Assembly (NCBI GenBank): GCA_964386795.1
Contig: CAYLUE010000008.1
Coordinates: 1 to 44,762 of the forward strand
DNA from: TMED108 sp964386795
GTDB taxonomy: Bacteria > Fidelibacterota > Marinisomatia > Marinisomatales > TCS55
Length of the DNA stretch: 44,762 nucleotides
Direction: 5' to 3'
In this document: one piece after another, positions 17,869 through 26,062 of the stretch
How positions within the stretch are numbered: the stretch's first letter is position 1
How the letters are laid out: the number at the start of each line of letters is the position of its first letter
The notes under the pieces: model-generated
What the model was told of the DNA's origin: nothing
Database searches by the model: none
The model's input: only the letters and a program-made list of their open reading frames with translations
Made by a program: the position numbers and the translations under genes

Positions 17869-18527
17869 TATTGAGTTAACGCGAACCAGATGATATTTGC
17901 TCCCATCTGTAATGCGACTTTTCTAATACTCTCTGGGTTATTGTGTACTTCCGAGTCTTCCCACCCATCACCAAGATCAGATTCGTAGGAATAAAATACT
18001 ATCAAACGATCTCCTTCAAATAAACCTAACCCTTGAGGAGGTTTCCCATCGTGCTCGTGAATCTTTGGTAGTCCATTTGGCAATTTATAATAACAATTGA
18101 ATATGGGGTGGTCAATAGGTAGCTCCACCCATTCTTTATTTGGGAACACCCTTCTCATCTCTCTCCTAAATGAGTTATTCATACCATAATTATCATCTGC
18201 ATGAAGGAAGGCGCCTCTTAAAAGGTGTTTTCTAAGCGCTCCTATTTCTTCTTCATTAAATCTTATATTTCCATGACCTGTGATATAGAGGTACGTATGT
18301 TTATATAAATTTTGATCAGTCAACTTGATTTTATATTCACTAGACTCAACCTTAATATTAGTTTCACTAGATATAAACCCAAGAAGATTGGGTAGGCTGC
18401 TTGGATCGGCGTACCAATCACCACCACCAGTATAATGTATACGAGCAATATTGAAATCCTGAGACCAAACTGATTGTATCAGGGTTAAAAAAATTACGTA
18501 TTTTGATAAAATATTTTTTCTAAACAT
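17868..18527 (-). CDS. Exported DUF4159 protein
   Basis: A 219-aa protein with a signal peptide (about 1-22, ending VWS, then Gln23). It has the DUF4159 pattern: YTGGGDWYADP at the start of the mature part, LYITGHGNI, LRGAFLHADDNYG and a C-terminal IVFYSYESDLGDGWED. From family knowledge the fold is GATase1/ThuA-like, but the usual nucleophile Cys is not at the elbow (HADDN is found instead), so enzymatic activity is doubtful. It is the first gene of the minus-strand operon, with ATG 18525-18527 facing a 138-bp divergent promoter region. In other genomes DUF4159 often occurs with MoxR/DUF58/VWA genes (from memory); none is in this window. Confidence 0.83.
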   Translation of the reverse strand: MFRKNILSKYVIFLTLIQSVWSQDFNIARIHYTGGGDWYADPSSLPNLLGFISSETNIKVESSEYKIKLTDQNLYKHTYLYITGHGNIRFNEEEIGALRKHLLRGAFLHADDNYGMNNSFRREMRRVFPNKEWVELPIDHPIFNCYYKLPNGLPKIHEHDGKPPQGLGLFEGDRLIVFYSYESDLGDGWEDSEVHNNPESIRKVALQMGANIIWFALTQ

Positions 18528-18590
18528 GCTAAAGACTAGTAGAAATATATGTATTTACCCAGATATTCAATAAATGTTTCACAAATACTT

Positions 18591-18610
18591 ATTGTTGTAT
18601 AAACAACAAT
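18591..18610. promoter_or_regulatory. Palindrome in divergent promoter region (candidate operator)
   Basis: Perfect 8-bp arms ATTGTTGT (18591-18598) and ACAACAAT (18603-18610) around ATAA. It lies in the 138-bp gap between the DUF4159 operon (minus) and the outer-membrane/TPR gene (plus), upstream of a TATATTTG box. The position fits a regulator site serving one or both directions. No regulator is identified, and AT-rich DNA produces some palindromes by chance. Confidence 0.4.
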
Positions 18611-18621
18611 CACAATAATCG

Positions 18622-18629
18622 TATATTTG
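18622..18629 (+). promoter_or_regulatory. Candidate Bacteroidetes-type -7 box (TAnnTTTG)
   Basis: TATATTTG matches the TAnnTTTG -7 element known for Bacteroidetes primary sigma factors and lies 36 bases before the ATG at 18666. A TTG-containing stretch about 24 bases upstream (inside the palindrome) could serve as the -33 element, although the spacing is at the long end. The short RpoD encoded here at 28447 is compatible. This is a pattern match only. Confidence 0.35.
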
Positions 18630-18665
18630 GTAGGTTGCTAAAATACACCTAATATATTAATAACG

Positions 18666-20483
18666 ATGCTGAAAAAAATTATCCTCTCAACTCTATTAAT
18701 GTGCTCTGTATCCTTTGCCAAAATGCAGACCGTGCCAGATGATTCTAGTCGAATAAGATCAATTATTTTTCGAATTTTTTCATTAGATCAAATAGACCCA
18801 AATGATTATGAAAAAGGATATATTTTTGATCGAATATTCAAAAGGAGAGAATTTCATCGTCCCGTAAATTTTATTCCAGTCGAACTCAGATATGGATTTG
18901 GCTACAATAGCGGTGGCGGTTTCCTTGGGTTAGGAAATTTGAGGAGTAGCTGGATGTCGTATGAATCCGATGGGCTAACAGCATTTGATGGTGGAAATTT
19001 CTCATCAAGAATTGGTCATCAATTAGATCTGGATATGCTCAAAACAAATCTTGCATATTATTGGTTTGGAAATAGTTGGCTAGATATGCATACGGGCCTT
19101 AATCTAAGATATAGTTCACTGCTTATGCCTTCGAAAATACCTAGCGAATGGAATGGATCTCAGGAATCTTGGAAGAAGGATGTGAAATTCAATGCCAGTA
19201 TGCTTGAATTTGGCTGGAGCCAATCATTGATATTGCAATGGTTTGAAAGCTGGTTTACAACATATCGCTATACTTATGGTATGGCAATTTCTCAATTCTA
19301 TAAAAAAGAGAGCTCACCAATTGGCTATGGCCCTTCACAATCTTTTACTTTTGGAGCTAGATACATTTTAGATCGCGGAATGATTAATCGTTTTTCAATT
19401 GGATTAGATTTTAAATTTTCAAGTACATCTATAAAAGAAATCAGAGACCCTAAAGATTTAACCCCAATTAATAGTTTCACTATTCAAACTGCAGGTATTT
19501 ATGCAACAGCTTCAGTTTTTTTTGGTGGCCAACAAACAAAAGGTGATATTGGAAAATCCTATTACTATTCAAAAGATTATATTTCTGCAAAGCGCTATCT
19601 CAATGAATTCATTGATGAAAACCCTAATCATGCAAATATTCAGAGAGCTTTAAAACTTACGGTAGAAAGCGATAGGAAAATTCCTTATCAACTTATGAAG
19701 CAGGGAATGAGCTTTGATCAGCGAGGTATGGTTTTAAGAGCTGTGGAAAAATATATTCGCGCAGAATCTCTTGCTGATACATTATTAGCTGATGTGATAA
19801 ATGAAAGACTTCGAGAGATTACTTATCGCGAAGTTGAACGAGCAGAGAAATGGCTTTATGCAGGTGAAAGCGATACCGCTATTGCTCATGTCATAATGGC
19901 ATCTACATGGTATCCTGGTTTTAAGCATCATATCGATAGGTTTAAAATATATAATTTCATGTCAAAAGGTGAGCAGTTGTATAAACTTGGCCTATATGAT
20001 CGCGCCTTAAAATATTTTGATTCAGCGCAAAAAATTGACCCTGGTCTTGCATTTGAGATTGGAACGCATAAGCATCGAATTGCATCCGATTTACTTATAA
20101 TAGCAGATTCATTAAATGATTTGAATTCTTTAAAATTTGTTGTTTATGCTTTAGAGGAAACTCAAAAATTAACGGGCTCATTAAGCCCTTCTAATATCCA
20201 GGTATTAGATCAACTTAAACAAAAATTAAAATCAAGGGATGAATATGAAATACGTCAAAGAATTGATTTAAAATTGCAAGAAGAAAAGCGACTGAAATCT
20301 GAGGTCAAGCCTGTATTGGTTGGAATGACAATTTCCCAGGTAGAAAATATTATGGGCAAACCATCTGAGATAATTTCAAGTGGTAAGGAAAATGAAAATC
20401 AACTATGGATTTATTACTATGAAAATGGAGATGAGGTTTCCCTCACATTCACTAATTATAAATTATTTAGGATTGAACAATAG
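18666..20483 (+). CDS. Outer-membrane barrel-like protein with TPR and BamE/SmpA-like domain
   Basis: A 605-aa exported protein. The signal peptide (1-18, MLKKIILSTLLMCSVSFA) is followed by Lys, not Gln. Residues about 45-290 have alternating aromatic/glycine strands typical of outer-membrane beta structure (ELRYGFGYNSGGGFLG, then FTFGARYILDRG). Residues about 300-480 form TPR-like helices (YYSKDYISAKRYLNEFIDENP; LYKLGLYDRALKYFDSAQKIDP). The last 60 residues (LVGMTISQVENIMGKP, then WIYYYENG and LTFTNYKLFRIEQ) match the BamE/SmpA/OmlA-like small domain. I do not know a named family with this whole order. It is divergent from the DUF4159 operon and may share its control. It ends 5 bases from the convergent AI-2E-type gene. 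Confidence 0.75.
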   Translation: MLKKIILSTLLMCSVSFAKMQTVPDDSSRIRSIIFRIFSLDQIDPNDYEKGYIFDRIFKRREFHRPVNFIPVELRYGFGYNSGGGFLGLGNLRSSWMSYESDGLTAFDGGNFSSRIGHQLDLDMLKTNLAYYWFGNSWLDMHTGLNLRYSSLLMPSKIPSEWNGSQESWKKDVKFNASMLEFGWSQSLILQWFESWFTTYRYTYGMAISQFYKKESSPIGYGPSQSFTFGARYILDRGMINRFSIGLDFKFSSTSIKEIRDPKDLTPINSFTIQTAGIYATASVFFGGQQTKGDIGKSYYYSKDYISAKRYLNEFIDENPNHANIQRALKLTVESDRKIPYQLMKQGMSFDQRGMVLRAVEKYIRAESLADTLLADVINERLREITYREVERAEKWLYAGESDTAIAHVIMASTWYPGFKHHIDRFKIYNFMSKGEQLYKLGLYDRALKYFDSAQKIDPGLAFEIGTHKHRIASDLLIIADSLNDLNSLKFVVYALEETQKLTGSLSPSNIQVLDQLKQKLKSRDEYEIRQRIDLKLQEEKRLKSEVKPVLVGMTISQVENIMGKPSEIISSGKENENQLWIYYYENGDEVSLTFTNYKLFRIEQ

Positions 20484-20488
20484 ACTGG

Positions 20489-21610
20489 CTATAGCAAATG
20501 TGCATTTTTTCTTACAAATGCTATTTCCTTTAAAATTACTTTCATAACTCCGGTGGCGGGTACAGCAAATAGCATTCCAAGAGGACCGAGTAGTGTGCCA
20601 CCAATAAGAAGAACAATCATGACAAGCATAGGGTGAAGACCAACGCTTTTTCCAACTAAAGCAGGAGTAATAAGATTACCTTCAATTTGCTGAACAACTA
20701 AAAACATGAAAATGATATCAATTGAAAAAAATGGGGAAGGAATCGTGCCTAAAAACATATGGTCCATAGCAGCTTCACTTCCTAGGTTGTTCATGAATGC
20801 AATCAATAGAGCTGGTACCATTCCAACAAATGGACCAATTAATGGTATCAGGTTTGCAAGTCCTGCTATAATTCCAATAAAAATTACGAGAGTAAGGTTT
20901 GCTCCAAAGAAATTTAATAAAACAAGACCCGTTATTGACATTCCCGCGACGCTTGCCGCCGAAAGAAATTGACCTCTAAGATAGCTAGATACGGATTTTT
21001 CTATATTATAAATAAGCTTTAGCCCTACTTCAAAAAATTTATTTGGTATTGAATTTACCAAAGCTCTTTTAAAGACATGGTATTCTGATAAAAGTATGAT
21101 CGTAAAAATAAATACCATTACTGCTATAAACATAAAATTTCCAACGGTACTAACTAGTGAACCAAGCGACCCAAGTACTGCTTGCGTTATCTCTGTTAAT
21201 TTATCCGCAAAATAATCAGAAGAAGATTGCTCGCTTTTCATGAATGATGGCAGGGCAGAAGTAATTTTGTCACCAAGAATTTTAAATTCTTTTGCCATTG
21301 TATTTTGATCAACTCGCTGAGAAAATTCCTGAGCTTGTTGTGAAATTTGTGATATAAAACTACCTACAAATGTAGAAATTGCCCCTAATAGAATTGCAAC
21401 TACGGCCAATACAGACAAACTTCGACTCCCAATTTTTCTCTCAAAAGCATCAACGCTAGAAAGAAGGACTGTAGTAAATAGAAAAGCAAAAACTAGCATT
21501 AAAATTACGTCTGATATATATGGCCATATCAGATTAATAAACCACAATCCAATTAATAATAGGATAATTCTATAAATCTGTTGAATATAATTTGATTCTT
21601 TTTCGATCAT
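20489..21610 (-). CDS. AI-2E family (PerM/YdiK-like) membrane permease
   Basis: A 373-aa inner-membrane protein of the AI-2E exporter/UPF0118 superfamily, with about seven or eight predicted helices. Family marks: an N-terminal pair of helices, a soluble segment (about 85-145), then VSSYLRGQFLSAASVAG, IIAGLANLIPLIGPFVGMVPA and the C-terminal GNLITPALVGKSVGLHP. Members have been linked to AI-2 export or Na+/H+ exchange, so the substrate is not predictable. Its ATG overlaps the stop of the cyclic-nucleotide-binding gene (ATGA), implying a functional pair. It converges with the preceding plus-strand gene with 5 bases between them. Confidence 0.9.
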   Translation of the reverse strand: MIEKESNYIQQIYRIILLLIGLWFINLIWPYISDVILMLVFAFLFTTVLLSSVDAFERKIGSRSLSVLAVVAILLGAISTFVGSFISQISQQAQEFSQRVDQNTMAKEFKILGDKITSALPSFMKSEQSSSDYFADKLTEITQAVLGSLGSLVSTVGNFMFIAVMVFIFTIILLSEYHVFKRALVNSIPNKFFEVGLKLIYNIEKSVSSYLRGQFLSAASVAGMSITGLVLLNFFGANLTLVIFIGIIAGLANLIPLIGPFVGMVPALLIAFMNNLGSEAAMDHMFLGTIPSPFFSIDIIFMFLVVQQIEGNLITPALVGKSVGLHPMLVMIVLLIGGTLLGPLGMLFAVPATGVMKVILKEIAFVRKNAHLL

Positions 21611-22110
21611 TTAGACTGTTCTTTAATAAGTAATTTATTTGTTTTCCTTAACCGCTCTCCTAATAGACCGCCAAGGTTAAACATGATTTTATGTCCCAAT
21701 ACCGGATTTCTCTCTTGAAGTATCATGAGATCTTGAGTAAAGAAACCTAGCAGTTTACAGTCCTCTAGGGCTATCCCATTTGCTGATCGTGGTTCATCAT
21801 CAAAAAGAGCTAATTCTCCAAAAAACTCACCTCGATTTAGCTCAGCTAAAATATTCTCATTTCCTGATCGTGTACCGATAGTAATTTTTATTGAACCTCG
21901 CATAATAATATACATTCCTTCACCTGGTGCACGATTTTTAAAAATAAAATCTCCAGAAGTGAAATTTCTATGATGCATCATTTTTTCTAATTCAGTAAAA
22001 TCTTTATCGTTAAGATTTTTGAATACAGGCACTTTTTTAAGAGTATGAACTGCTTCACTTTCAGAGTTATTCCAACCCTTAAATATATTTTCCCATTTTG
22101 CGCTTTTCAA
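21607..22110 (-). CDS. Stand-alone cyclic-nucleotide-binding domain protein
   Basis: A 167-aa cytosolic protein with one cNMP-binding (Crp-like) domain at about residues 25-145 and no helix-turn-helix. The phosphate-binding cassette is intact: FFGELALFDDEPRSA with Gly98, Glu99 and Arg108, which is compatible with cAMP or a similar ligand. It starts with TTG at 22110, supported by AAGGAG six bases upstream. The stop overlaps the AI-2E-type permease start (ATGA), which suggests it regulates or partners with that permease. A second protein of equal length and type lies beside the K+ channel at 33548-34051. No adenylate cyclase is in the window. Confidence 0.88.
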   Translation of the reverse strand: MKSAKWENIFKGWNNSESEAVHTLKKVPVFKNLNDKDFTELEKMMHHRNFTSGDFIFKNRAPGEGMYIIMRGSIKITIGTRSGNENILAELNRGEFFGELALFDDEPRSANGIALEDCKLLGFFTQDLMILQERNPVLGHKIMFNLGGLLGERLRKTNKLLIKEQSK

Positions 22111-22116
22111 ATTATA

Positions 22117-22122
22117 CTCCTT
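22117..22122 (-). promoter_or_regulatory. Shine-Dalgarno AAGGAG fixing a TTG start
   Basis: On the minus strand AAGGAG ends six bases before the TTG at 22110. No in-frame ATG is better placed, so this site decides the start of the cyclic-nucleotide-binding gene. It is one of the two strongest Shine-Dalgarno matches in the window. Confidence 0.6.
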
Positions 22123-22227
22123 AATTTAGAAGTTAGATTATAGTCATAGGATGCCAAAAGCTACAAGTAAAGTAAATATAACAATCAAATTGACCTTACC
22201 TGAAGCAATTAGGTACTTTAGAGCATA

Positions 22228-23421
22228 ATGATTATTAGAATTTTTGTCATTTCAATTGCATTTATTTGCTTAGCATTTTCTCAGATATCGCAAAGAGATT
22301 TTGAAAGAGAGTTAAAAGCGCAAAATAGCGCTATACAATCTTTAAAAGATGAAATCGAGACTACAAAAAAACGTATTAAATCTGAGAATAAAAAAGAAAA
22401 ATCATCAGCAAGGAAAGTAAGTAATCTATCAGAAGAAATTGGCTTACTCCAAAAACTATTAAAAGAACTAGCAAAAGAAGAGAAGCTTCTTCAGGCGGAT
22501 ATTTCAAGGATGGAAAGAAAAATAAATGAAAGTGAAAATAGCCTAGAAGAGCTTCGAAAATTATATGCTAAAAGATTATCATCGATGTATAAAAAGGGTC
22601 AGCTATCAAATTTAGAGAGAGTCCTTAGCTCAACTTCATGGAGACAGGCAATTTATCGTTCTAAATATTTGAAAATAATATCAAAGATAGATAGAGAAAC
22701 TCATGATACTATACGATCACTATTAATTGAAGTTGGTAAGCAGAAACTTAGCCTTGAGTCTGCATTGAGAAAAAAGAAATATTTAAAACGTGAAAGAGAG
22801 CAAACTCTATCACAGGTAAGATCTAAGAAGAAAAAAGAGCAGCGCGAGCTAACTCGGATCAGAAAGAGCAAAAAAGAATTAACAAACTATTTGTCGGAAA
22901 AGCAGGTTGGAATGAATCAGCTGGAAGTAATTATTAATAAAATCAGAGAAGATATTGCACGACTTGAAAGAGAAGAGAGGATTCGTAAGCAGCAAATGGC
23001 TCTTCAGTCAAAAGAGTTTCCAAAATTAAAAGGACAGTTAGCATGGCCTGCTGAAGGAAGAATTTCAGCAAAATTTGGCAGACAATGGAACCCAAAACTA
23101 AAAACGACAACAGAGAACCCAGGGATAGATATTAAGGGAAAACCTGGTTCAGAAATTAAAACGGTCCTTGGTGGCGTGGTGACCACTATAACCTTTATTC
23201 GGGGATATGGAACAACTATTATTATTGATCATGGAAGTGGGTTTTATACGGTTTACAGTCATGTAACAAATGTTGAAACTAATGTAGATAGTCAAGTAAA
23301 CAGTGGAGATGTCATTGCATTTATGGGTGACTCTGGCTCAATCAATGGTTCACAGCTTCATTTTGAAATTTGGGGTGAGGGAAAAAAGTTAAATCCTGAG
23401 AGTTGGTTGAAAAAGAGATGA
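22228..23421 (+). CDS. EnvC-like murein hydrolase activator (degenerate M23/LytM)
   Basis: A 397-aa exported protein: signal peptide (1-18, ending LAFS, then Gln19), long coiled coil (about 20-260, Lys/Glu/Arg-rich) and a C-terminal LytM/M23 domain (about 270-397). Active LytM enzymes have HxxxD and HxH zinc motifs. Here the first is Asn297-Pro-Gly-Ile-Asp301 and the second is Gln376-Leu-His378, so two of the zinc-binding His are replaced. His345 in YSH remains. Coiled coil plus degenerate LytM is the EnvC pattern, so the protein probably activates cell-wall amidases at division instead of cutting peptidoglycan itself. No amidase gene is in the window. The stop overlaps the next gene's ATG (ATGA at 23418). 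Confidence 0.88.
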   Translation: MIIRIFVISIAFICLAFSQISQRDFERELKAQNSAIQSLKDEIETTKKRIKSENKKEKSSARKVSNLSEEIGLLQKLLKELAKEEKLLQADISRMERKINESENSLEELRKLYAKRLSSMYKKGQLSNLERVLSSTSWRQAIYRSKYLKIISKIDRETHDTIRSLLIEVGKQKLSLESALRKKKYLKREREQTLSQVRSKKKKEQRELTRIRKSKKELTNYLSEKQVGMNQLEVIINKIREDIARLEREERIRKQQMALQSKEFPKLKGQLAWPAEGRISAKFGRQWNPKLKTTTENPGIDIKGKPGSEIKTVLGGVVTTITFIRGYGTTIIIDHGSGFYTVYSHVTNVETNVDSQVNSGDVIAFMGDSGSINGSQLHFEIWGEGKKLNPESWLKKR

Positions 23422-24563
23422 ATGCTGCAGATCTACAACCCTCAATCTGGAATAGACTAGGCAAAATTATATCCAATCAAAAAATCGGTACATCTTATCT
23501 TTTTTCTGGTCCAAATGGCAGCGGAAAAGAATGGATAGCGATTGAATTCTCAAAACTTCTTAATTGTGAATCAAAGAATTCCATACCATGCAATACATGC
23601 GCGTCTTGTCAAAAATTTTCTAAATTACAGCATGAAAACTTGAATCTAATTTTTCCAATTCCTACCACTGCAAAATCAAAAATAGAATCTGATCCATTAA
23701 AAAATGTAAGCAAAGATGACTTTGAATTAATTATTAATTCCATAGAGCTTAAAAGTAAAGATCCATTTCATAAAATTAGATTGCCTAATGCTCGTAGAAT
23801 AACAATCGACTCAATCAGATATTTACGAAAAACTATTTATTTAAAATCTCAAACATCGGGTAGGAAAACCGTGCTTATTTTTGATGCTCATCTTTTATCT
23901 GAAGGAGCAAGTGAATCAGCTAATGCATTACTAAAGATACTAGAAGAACCACCCATGAATACATCATTAATTTTAGTAACAAGCAATAAATCAAAGTTAC
24001 CTCTTACAATAACAAGCAGATGTCAACAAATTGATTTCCCAAGACTATCTTTGGATGCTGTTAGGGAGTTGCTTGAAAATGATAAGGTTGAAAACAATAA
24101 GGCCATGCAATTAGCAATTTTATCAAATGGCGATATACTATTAGCTAAAGATTTATTATCAAGAGGCGTTGACGAGCCCTTGGAAGAGGCACAACGTTTG
24201 ATAGATAATTTAATAAGACTTGAACGAGATTCGTGGCGTAGCTCAATCAATGATTTTTCAATGTTGGCGTATAGAAAGCCACAAGAATTTATTTTTAGAA
24301 TCAATTTGATTCAAATGTGGATCAATCTTGCATACAAATATAAATGCGGAGAAGAACTCCCCTCATTAATCGATGATTTTTCTAATTCATTTGAAAGTTT
24401 TAATAGTCAATTTCCCAATGCAAATATTCTTGCAATTAATATCTTGCTTGAGGAGACCATTGAAGCTTTGTCGCGTAATTTATATATGCCCCTTTTTATG
24501 TTAAACACGATGATAACATTTCAAACCCTACTTAAAGGGAAAGAGCCTGAAGTTGTAATATGA
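23418..24563 (+). CDS. holB: DNA polymerase III delta' subunit (HolB-like clamp-loader ATPase)
   Basis: A clamp-loader AAA+ subunit that helps load the sliding clamp in chromosome replication. 381 aa from ATG 23418, which overlaps the EnvC-like stop as ATGA; a TTG at 23403 in the same frame lies inside that gene and was rejected. Visible: a Walker A-like GPNGSGKE, a Cys-rich zinc module (LNCES, then CNTCASCQ), ANALLKILEEPP (sensor/LEEPP motif) and TSRCQQI (SRC motif). The order fits delta' or the DnaX family; the single AAA+ copy with no long C-terminal extension favours delta'. The downstream metG start overlaps its stop. Confidence 0.88.
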   Translation: MNAADLQPSIWNRLGKIISNQKIGTSYLFSGPNGSGKEWIAIEFSKLLNCESKNSIPCNTCASCQKFSKLQHENLNLIFPIPTTAKSKIESDPLKNVSKDDFELIINSIELKSKDPFHKIRLPNARRITIDSIRYLRKTIYLKSQTSGRKTVLIFDAHLLSEGASESANALLKILEEPPMNTSLILVTSNKSKLPLTITSRCQQIDFPRLSLDAVRELLENDKVENNKAMQLAILSNGDILLAKDLLSRGVDEPLEEAQRLIDNLIRLERDSWRSSINDFSMLAYRKPQEFIFRINLIQMWINLAYKYKCGEELPSLIDDFSNSFESFNSQFPNANILAINILLEETIEALSRNLYMPLFMLNTMITFQTLLKGKEPEVVI

Positions 24564-26056
24564 AGCCATTTTATATAACAACTCCAATTTATTACGTTAA
24601 TGACAAGCCACATATTGGACATGCATATACAACAATTTTAGCAGATGTATTAGCGCGTCATTATCGGAACAATGATAGAGATGTTTTTTTTCTAACTGGT
24701 CTAGATGAGCATGGGCAAAAAGTGCAACAGGCTGCTGAGTCAAGAGGAATAACTCCTAAAGAACATTGTGATGAAATGGCACCAAGATTTGCAAAGCTTT
24801 GGGATAAGCTCCATATAAGCTATGATGATTTTATTCGCACTACAGAAAAACGCCACTCAGATATTGTAAAGCTTATTCTTCAAAAAGTTTATGATAATGG
24901 AGATATATATGAAGATAGCTATGAAGGTCTTTACTCAGTATCCGAAGAGCGATTTATTACTGATAAGGAAGCTGAATCTGGAGACTTTCGAGATATAAAA
25001 GAATTGAAAGAGAAAAATTATTTTTTTAAAATGTCAAAATATCAAGATAAGCTGATAAAATATATTGAAGATAATCCCAATTTTATTCAACCAAAACACC
25101 GAAAAAATGAAGTACTTGGATTCTTAAAATCCCCTTTAGAAGATTTATGCATCTCACGTCCAAAATCTCGTTTGAGTTGGGGTATTGAAATACCTTTTGA
25201 TAGCGATTATGTTACCTACGTATGGTTTGACGCTCTTATTAATTATATATCAGCAATAGGGTTAAATACTGATGAGCAAAAATATGATACTTATTGGCCA
25301 GTTAATTATCATTTAATAGGTAAAGATATATTAACCACTCATTCAGTTTATTGGCCCACTATGTTAATGTCTGCAGGAATAAAATTACCTAAAAGCATTT
25401 TTGCGCATGGATGGTGGTTGAGCGATCAATCAAAGATGAGTAAATCGCTAGGTAATGTTATTGACCCTTTAGAGCTAATTGAAGCCTATGGCGTTGATCC
25501 TGTTAGGTTCTATTTGATGAAGGAAATGGTTCTGGGTCAAGATTCCAATTTTAGCGTGGATTCTTTTATAAAATGCTATAATAGCGACCTTGCTAATGAT
25601 TTTGGTAACTTGTTAAGCAGGGTAACAAATCTAATCAATAAATTTTTTAATGGACAATTACCAGAAGGTGAAGATTTTTCAGAAAATGGATTGATGATTA
25701 AGGATAGCGCTAAAGAAGCGATTGATTCTATATCAAATTTATTTGATGAGATGAAAATAAATGATGCAATTGAGCATACTTTTCAATTTATCAGGAAAGT
25801 AAATAAATATCTTGAAATTACAGCCCCATGGAAAACTGTTAAAACAGATTTAAGTAGCGCAGGAAGGGTGTTGTTTACTGCAGCTGAATCCTTGCGTACC
25901 GTTGCTTTAATTTTATCCCCAATAATGCCAAATAGAACCCAAACTGTTCTTGATATTTTTAATGTAAATGATTATAATATTCAATGGGGCGGTTTGACTG
26001 TTGGTGAAAAAATTAAAGAGCACAAACCTCTTTTTCCGCGGATTGAAACTTCCTAG
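24560..26056 (+). CDS. metG: Methionyl-tRNA synthetase, short form
   Basis: Class I synthetase charging tRNA-Met. 498 aa with the HIGH motif (residues 18-21) in a TPIYYVNDKPHIGHAY context, LTGLDEHGQKVQ, and KMSKS in SKMSKSLGNV. There is no C-terminal EMAP-like tRNA-binding domain, and the zinc-knuckle Cys found in many MetRS (YCxxC, then CPxC) are absent; the region reads LYSVSEERFI, then SGDFRDIKEL. This fits the compact knuckle-less MetRS type. Its ATG overlaps the holB stop. It converges with cutC with 6 bases between the stops, and no terminator hairpin was seen. Confidence 0.96.
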   Translation: MKPFYITTPIYYVNDKPHIGHAYTTILADVLARHYRNNDRDVFFLTGLDEHGQKVQQAAESRGITPKEHCDEMAPRFAKLWDKLHISYDDFIRTTEKRHSDIVKLILQKVYDNGDIYEDSYEGLYSVSEERFITDKEAESGDFRDIKELKEKNYFFKMSKYQDKLIKYIEDNPNFIQPKHRKNEVLGFLKSPLEDLCISRPKSRLSWGIEIPFDSDYVTYVWFDALINYISAIGLNTDEQKYDTYWPVNYHLIGKDILTTHSVYWPTMLMSAGIKLPKSIFAHGWWLSDQSKMSKSLGNVIDPLELIEAYGVDPVRFYLMKEMVLGQDSNFSVDSFIKCYNSDLANDFGNLLSRVTNLINKFFNGQLPEGEDFSENGLMIKDSAKEAIDSISNLFDEMKINDAIEHTFQFIRKVNKYLEITAPWKTVKTDLSSAGRVLFTAAESLRTVALILSPIMPNRTQTVLDIFNVNDYNIQWGGLTVGEKIKEHKPLFPRIETS

Positions 26057-26062
26057 CAATAT

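Noticed and set aside
22111..22227. Promoter motifs in the divergent gap upstream of the EnvC-like gene
   Set aside because: The best plus-strand match (TACTTTAG near 22211-22218) differs from TAnnTTTG and has no clear -33 partner.
23403..23417. Upstream TTG start for the holB-like gene
   Set aside because: It lies inside the EnvC-like gene; ATG 23418 gives an ATGA overlap and a normal N-terminus.
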